In this document: positions 6,308-8,962 of the stretch, piece by piece
Layout: each line of letters begins with the position of its first letter
How positions within the stretch are numbered: the stretch's first letter is position 1
Source: Thiotrichales bacterium
Lineage (GTDB): Bacteria; Pseudomonadota; Gammaproteobacteria; Thiomicrospirales; Thiomicrospiraceae
Direction: 5' to 3'
NCBI GenBank assembly: GCA_014763835.1
Contig: JACXUQ010000040.1
Coordinates: 1 to 8,962 of the forward strand
Length of the DNA: 8,962 nt
The notes under the pieces: generated by a model
Told to the model about the DNA's origin: nothing
The model's input: only the letters and a program-made list of their open reading frames with translations
Databases searched by the model: none
Translations under genes and position numbers: made by a program

Positions 6308-7045
6308 TTATTTAGCGAAGTAGGCCTCTAGGTCGTCAGAACCGCCGATGTACTCACCTTCAATAAAGATTTGCGGTACAGTCGAGGCATTGGCAACCGC
6401 ACGCAGCGTACGTGAAGTCACGCCGTGATTTGAGATCATGATCTCTTCATACTTGATGCCTTTGTCTTCCAGCATCGCTTTCGCCTTGGCGCAGAACGGG
6501 CAGCCTGGCTTGGTGAAAATAGTCGCAACGCGTGGCGGCTTGGCATTCGGGTTGATGTAGTTCAACATCGTGTCCGCATCAGAGACTTCAAACGGGTCGC
6601 CCGGAACTTCTGGTTCGATGAACATTTTTTCCACCACGCCATCTTTCACCAGCATCGAGTAACGCCATGAACGCATACCAAAACCAAGGTCTTCCTTGTT
6701 AACCAACATACCCATGCCTTCCGAAAACTCGCCGTTGCCGTCAGGGATCAGACGCACGTTGTTGGATTCCTGGTCTTTCGCCCACTCGTTCATAACAAAC
6801 GTATCGTTAACCGACATACACACGATTTCATCCACGCCGTTCTCAAAGAAAACCGGCGCCAATTCATTGAAACGTGGCAGGTGTGTTGATGAACAAGTAG
6901 GAGTAAACGCACCTGGCAGTGAGAATACAACAACCGTTTTACCTTTGAAAATTTCGTCTGTGGTTACATTCACCCATTCGTTGTTTTGACGAGTACGGAA
7001 CGTGACGTTAGGAACGCGTTGACCTTCTTTGTTTGGTAATGCCAT
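6308..7045 (-). CDS. Hybrid peroxiredoxin-5/glutaredoxin peroxidase
   Basis: This 245-residue fusion protein reduces hydrogen peroxide and alkyl hydroperoxides using glutathione. Residues 1 to about 165 are a Prx5-type peroxiredoxin with PGAFTPTCSS; Cys51 is the peroxidatic cysteine. Residues from about 173 are a glutaredoxin with the CPFC redox site at 182-185, TVPQ at 222-225 and the GG of IGGSDDL at 234-235, which bind glutathione. The length is near the roughly 241 residues of the Haemophilus enzyme of this architecture. No signal peptide is present, so it acts in the cytoplasm. The ATG at 7045 has GAGGG seven bases upstream. The downstream gor gene supplies reduced glutathione. The 175-base leader holds an OxyR-like half-site and a near-palindrome. 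No standard gene symbol is firmly fixed; names such as PGdx are used. Confidence 0.96.
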   Translation of the reverse strand: MALPNKEGQRVPNVTFRTRQNNEWVNVTTDEIFKGKTVVVFSLPGAFTPTCSSTHLPRFNELAPVFFENGVDEIVCMSVNDTFVMNEWAKDQESNNVRLIPDGNGEFSEGMGMLVNKEDLGFGMRSWRYSMLVKDGVVEKMFIEPEVPGDPFEVSDADTMLNYINPNAKPPRVATIFTKPGCPFCAKAKAMLEDKGIKYEEIMISNHGVTSRTLRAVANASTVPQIFIEGEYIGGSDDLEAYFAK

Positions 7046-7064
7046 TTTTAAACCCTCTGATTGA

Positions 7065-7080
7065 ATTGTCTTAAAACAAT
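7065..7080. promoter_or_regulatory. Near-palindrome just ahead of the peroxiredoxin gene
   Basis: ATTGTCTTAAAACAAT is a 16-base palindrome with one mismatched pair. It ends 19 bases from the start codon, just outside the ribosome site. It could be an operator or a weak leader hairpin. No regulator is identified. Confidence 0.3.
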
Positions 7081-7195
7081 AACTTATGCAACTTTACTCT
7101 AAAAACCTAATTTTTCAAACCACCATGTCGATGACTTGAGTGCTAGTTTAGAAAACCCCGCATGATTAGTAAAATTGAATATATAAAATAATTTA

Positions 7196-7210
7196 ATAGT
7201 TTAAAGCTAT
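7196..7210. promoter_or_regulatory. OxyR-like half-site upstream of the peroxiredoxin-glutaredoxin gene
   Basis: ATAGTTTAAAGCTAT matches the known OxyR half-site pattern ATAGnTnnnAnCTAT at every fixed position on both strands. A second half-site at the proper spacing toward the gene (7174-7188) is poor. The element lies about 150 bases before the start codon, in an AT-rich stretch. The adjoining gene's peroxide role supports the idea. No OxyR gene is in view. Confidence 0.4.
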
Positions 7211-7220
7211 CAATAAAAGT

Positions 7221-7670
7221 TTATTGCAAAGTACTACCCTGCAACGCCCGCATGAAAGGCTCCAGCAAATCCTTCTCTTGCGCATACTTCATCAGCAGAC
7301 CCAACACCGCCTGGTCTTCATGCTGTGAAGCAATGCGCGCGCACAGCTGATAATCGCGATCCGTCACCGAACCGCTGAAACCTTTTAACTCCAAAAGGGC
7401 CGCAACAGCGCCGACATTCTGTAACAAACAGGCCGCCTGCAATGCTTTCACCGCTTCGCCGGAGGCGTCTTTGCCCACCTCCAGCTGCGGCGATACAAAA
7501 TGCTCCTGCACCAGCACCATGGTCATCCAATAGTTCATCTCCGGCGCTTCGCTGCTTTCCAGCACATTCAAAAAAATCTCTTTGGGATCAATGTGATGCT
7601 TTTGAATCAAGCCTTTCACCGTATCCGAAAACGCGGCGCGTGCTTGGGCGTCCAAATTCAATAAATTCAT
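7221..7670 (-). CDS. Small helical protein of unknown function with ankyrin-like repeats
   Basis: I do not recognise this 149-residue protein. It is predicted to be entirely alpha-helical and soluble, without signal peptide or membrane segment. Two stretches near residues 75-130, ALQAACLLQNVGAVAALLELKG and DYQLCARIASQHEDQAVLGLLMKYA, have the helix-turn-helix spacing of degenerate ankyrin repeats. This hints at protein binding, but the canonical residues are weak. Earlier text includes HHIDPKEIFLNVLESSEAPEMNYW. I prefer the ATG at 7670 (MNLLNLDAQARAAF), with GGAT nine bases upstream; a TTG five codons earlier (7685) would also fit. It lies 46 bases downstream of the YhiN-like gene on the same strand, so it may be co-transcribed or use the TATAAT in that gap. 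The peroxiredoxin gene follows after 175 bases. Confidence 0.75.
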   Translation of the reverse strand: MNLLNLDAQARAAFSDTVKGLIQKHHIDPKEIFLNVLESSEAPEMNYWMTMVLVQEHFVSPQLEVGKDASGEAVKALQAACLLQNVGAVAALLELKGFSGSVTDRDYQLCARIASQHEDQAVLGLLMKYAQEKDLLEPFMRALQGSTLQ

Positions 7671-7702
7671 ATCAGAGCTATCCAATCGTTAGTAAGCAGA
7701 CC

Positions 7703-7708
7703 ATTATA
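7703..7708 (-). promoter_or_regulatory. Perfect -10 box ahead of the small helical-protein gene
   Basis: TATAAT on the - strand lies 33 bases before the ATG at 7670. The expected -35 position falls in the end of the upstream coding region and shows no good TTGACA match, so the promoter is only suggested. Confidence 0.35.
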
Positions 7709-7716
7709 ACGCGAAA

Positions 7717-8910
7717 CTACAGCGCCAGGCCGCAGGCCACGGCAGAGGCCCAAGCCCATTGAAAGTTGTACCCTCCCAGCTGCCCGGTCACATCCAGCAC
7801 CTCGCCGATAAAATACAGACCGGCCTGTTTTTTAGCCTCGAATGTTTTTGACGAAACCTCATCCGTGTCCACGCCGCCCAGCGTGACTTCCGCCTTGTCA
7901 TAACCGGCGGTATCGTCCGGGTAAAGCGTCCACTGCGTCAACTGCTGGGCGTAGAGCTTCAACTGCTCGTCGGGAATATTCGCCAACTCCCCTTGCAGCG
8001 GATAAAGCGCCAACCAGAACTGCACAAAACGTTTCGGCCAATGCTGTCCCAAAAATTTGGACAGGCCGCCTCCGCTGCGTTTCAAATTCAGCAGCGCCGC
8101 ATACACATCCTGTTTCGGCAAGGTATTGAGCACAATCGGCTCGCCGGGCAGCCAGTAATTGGACGCCTGTAGCACACCCGGCCCGCTCAATCCGAAATGG
8201 GTGAAAAGCACCGCTTCATTAAAGGTTCTACCACCCGCCGTCACCGCCATCTCCAACGACAGGCCGCTCAAATCGGCAAACCGCTGCTGCCATTTGCCCG
8301 CAAAACTCAACGGCACCAGCCCGGGACGACGCGCCGTCACCTGCAACCCGAACTGCCGGGCGAGCTCATACCCCAGACCGCTCGCCTTGAGTTTGGGAAA
8401 CGACAAACCACCGGTGGCCACCACCAGCTTGGCGGCCTGCCACTGTCCCTGCGACGTGCTAAGTGTAAACCCGCCGGCGGGCAAGGCCGAAACCGTTTCA
8501 ATACGGGTGTTTGTCAGCACCTCAACGCCCGCCCAATCGCACTCCAGCCGCAAAATGGCAATCAGATCCGATGCGCGTTCGCTACAGAACAACTTGCCCA
8601 GTTCACGCTGCTCATAGACCAGACCATGACGCTCTACCAGTTCGATAAACGCACTGGAAGGGTAACGCGACAGCGCACTTTTCACAAAATGCGGATTGGA
8701 GCAGAGGTAATTGTCGGGCGTGACATTCAAATTGGTGAAGTTGCATTTCCCCCCGCCGGATATGCGGATTTTAGCCGCCGCTTTGGGCGCATGATCCAGC
8801 ACCAGGACGCGCCTGCCCTGATAACCCGCTGTGGCCGCGCACATCAGACCCGCGGCGCCCGCCCCCAAAATAATCACATCCCAATCACGGGACAAACTGG
8901 TTGCGATCAT
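7717..8910 (-). CDS. yhiN: YhiN/HI0933-family FAD-dependent oxidoreductase
   Basis: This 397-residue soluble flavoprotein belongs to the HI0933/YhiN (BaiN-like) family. It opens with a dinucleotide-binding strand and GAGAAGLM at residues 16-23. The family signature SGGGKCNFTN is at 51-60. LVVATGGLSFPKL follows in the middle, and TFNEAVLFTHFGLSGPGVLQ further on. The C-terminus VTLGGVDTDEVSSKT, GLYFIGEVLDVTGQLGGYNFQWAWASA is diagnostic. The physiological substrate in most bacteria is unknown; some relatives reduce steroid or bile-acid intermediates, which should not be assumed here. The ATG at 8910 has no strong ribosome site. Its ATGA may overlap the stop of an upstream frame running in from the window edge, which would explain the weak site by translational coupling. 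Confidence 0.93.
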   Translation of the reverse strand: MIATSLSRDWDVIILGAGAAGLMCAATAGYQGRRVLVLDHAPKAAAKIRISGGGKCNFTNLNVTPDNYLCSNPHFVKSALSRYPSSAFIELVERHGLVYEQRELGKLFCSERASDLIAILRLECDWAGVEVLTNTRIETVSALPAGGFTLSTSQGQWQAAKLVVATGGLSFPKLKASGLGYELARQFGLQVTARRPGLVPLSFAGKWQQRFADLSGLSLEMAVTAGGRTFNEAVLFTHFGLSGPGVLQASNYWLPGEPIVLNTLPKQDVYAALLNLKRSGGGLSKFLGQHWPKRFVQFWLALYPLQGELANIPDEQLKLYAQQLTQWTLYPDDTAGYDKAEVTLGGVDTDEVSSKTFEAKKQAGLYFIGEVLDVTGQLGGYNFQWAWASAVACGLAL

Positions 8911-8962
8911 GCTATTTCAAACTGAACAGGCCGGGTACCGGCATTGTAGGTAAACATAAAGA
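8907..8962 (-). CDS. Possible 3' end of an upstream gene overlapping the YhiN-like gene
   Basis: On the - strand one frame is open from the window edge to a TGA at 8909-8907, reading FMFTYNAGTRPVQFEIA. The TGA overlaps the next ATG as ATGA, a common arrangement in operons. The other two frames also stop in this short stretch, so this is a suggestion only, and no function can be given. Confidence 0.3.
   Translation of the reverse strand, partial: FMFTYNAGTRPVQFEIA

Noticed and set aside
8197..8925. A 242-codon + strand open frame opposite the YhiN-like gene
   Set aside because: The composition is an antisense shadow rich in Arg, Gln and His, while the - strand frame shows all family motifs.

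Overview
The window looks like a chromosomal segment of a free-living gammaproteobacterium. I judge this from the close resemblance of HemB, Gor, the YrdA-type carbonic anhydrase, the YhiN-type flavoprotein and a fused peroxiredoxin-glutaredoxin to gammaproteobacterial versions. Base composition appears roughly balanced. A Thiotrichales-like sulfur oxidiser would fit, but the sequence shown does not prove it. I see no insertion sequence, phage gene, CRISPR array, tRNA or rRNA.

Left part (1-3143): the 3' end of hemB (+) is followed by a strong hairpin terminator. Next comes aroE (+), whose body is convincing but whose first ~20 residues are abnormal: the best ATG is one base out of frame at a run of six A's, and the shikimate-binding SKSP loop is lost. 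The aroE stop codon abuts the stop codon of a convergent gene for a DUF4010/MgtC-like multi-spanning membrane protein (-). That gene overlaps by one base (TAATG) with the upstream gene for a gamma-carbonic-anhydrase-like protein (-).

Middle part (3144-4853): three consecutive + strand genes each encode a small stand-alone PilZ-domain protein with the c-di-GMP motifs (RxxxR and [D/N]xSxxG). The second and third are clear paralogues. The spacers ahead of the second and third hold a plausible promoter each, and a large inverted repeat lies in front of the second. A bidirectional terminator closes the cluster. This is the most unusual region of the window.

Right part (4854-8962): all genes are on the - strand. 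In transcription order they are a possible gene end at the window edge, a YhiN/HI0933-family flavoprotein, a small all-helical protein of unknown function with ankyrin-like repeats, a peroxiredoxin-5/glutaredoxin fusion, and glutathione reductase (gor). The last two form a peroxide-reducing module: the fusion enzyme uses glutathione, and Gor regenerates it with NADPH. A hairpin terminator lies between them, so gor may be expressed mainly by read-through or from its own start. An OxyR-like half-site, ATAG-N7-CTAT, lies ahead of the peroxiredoxin gene.
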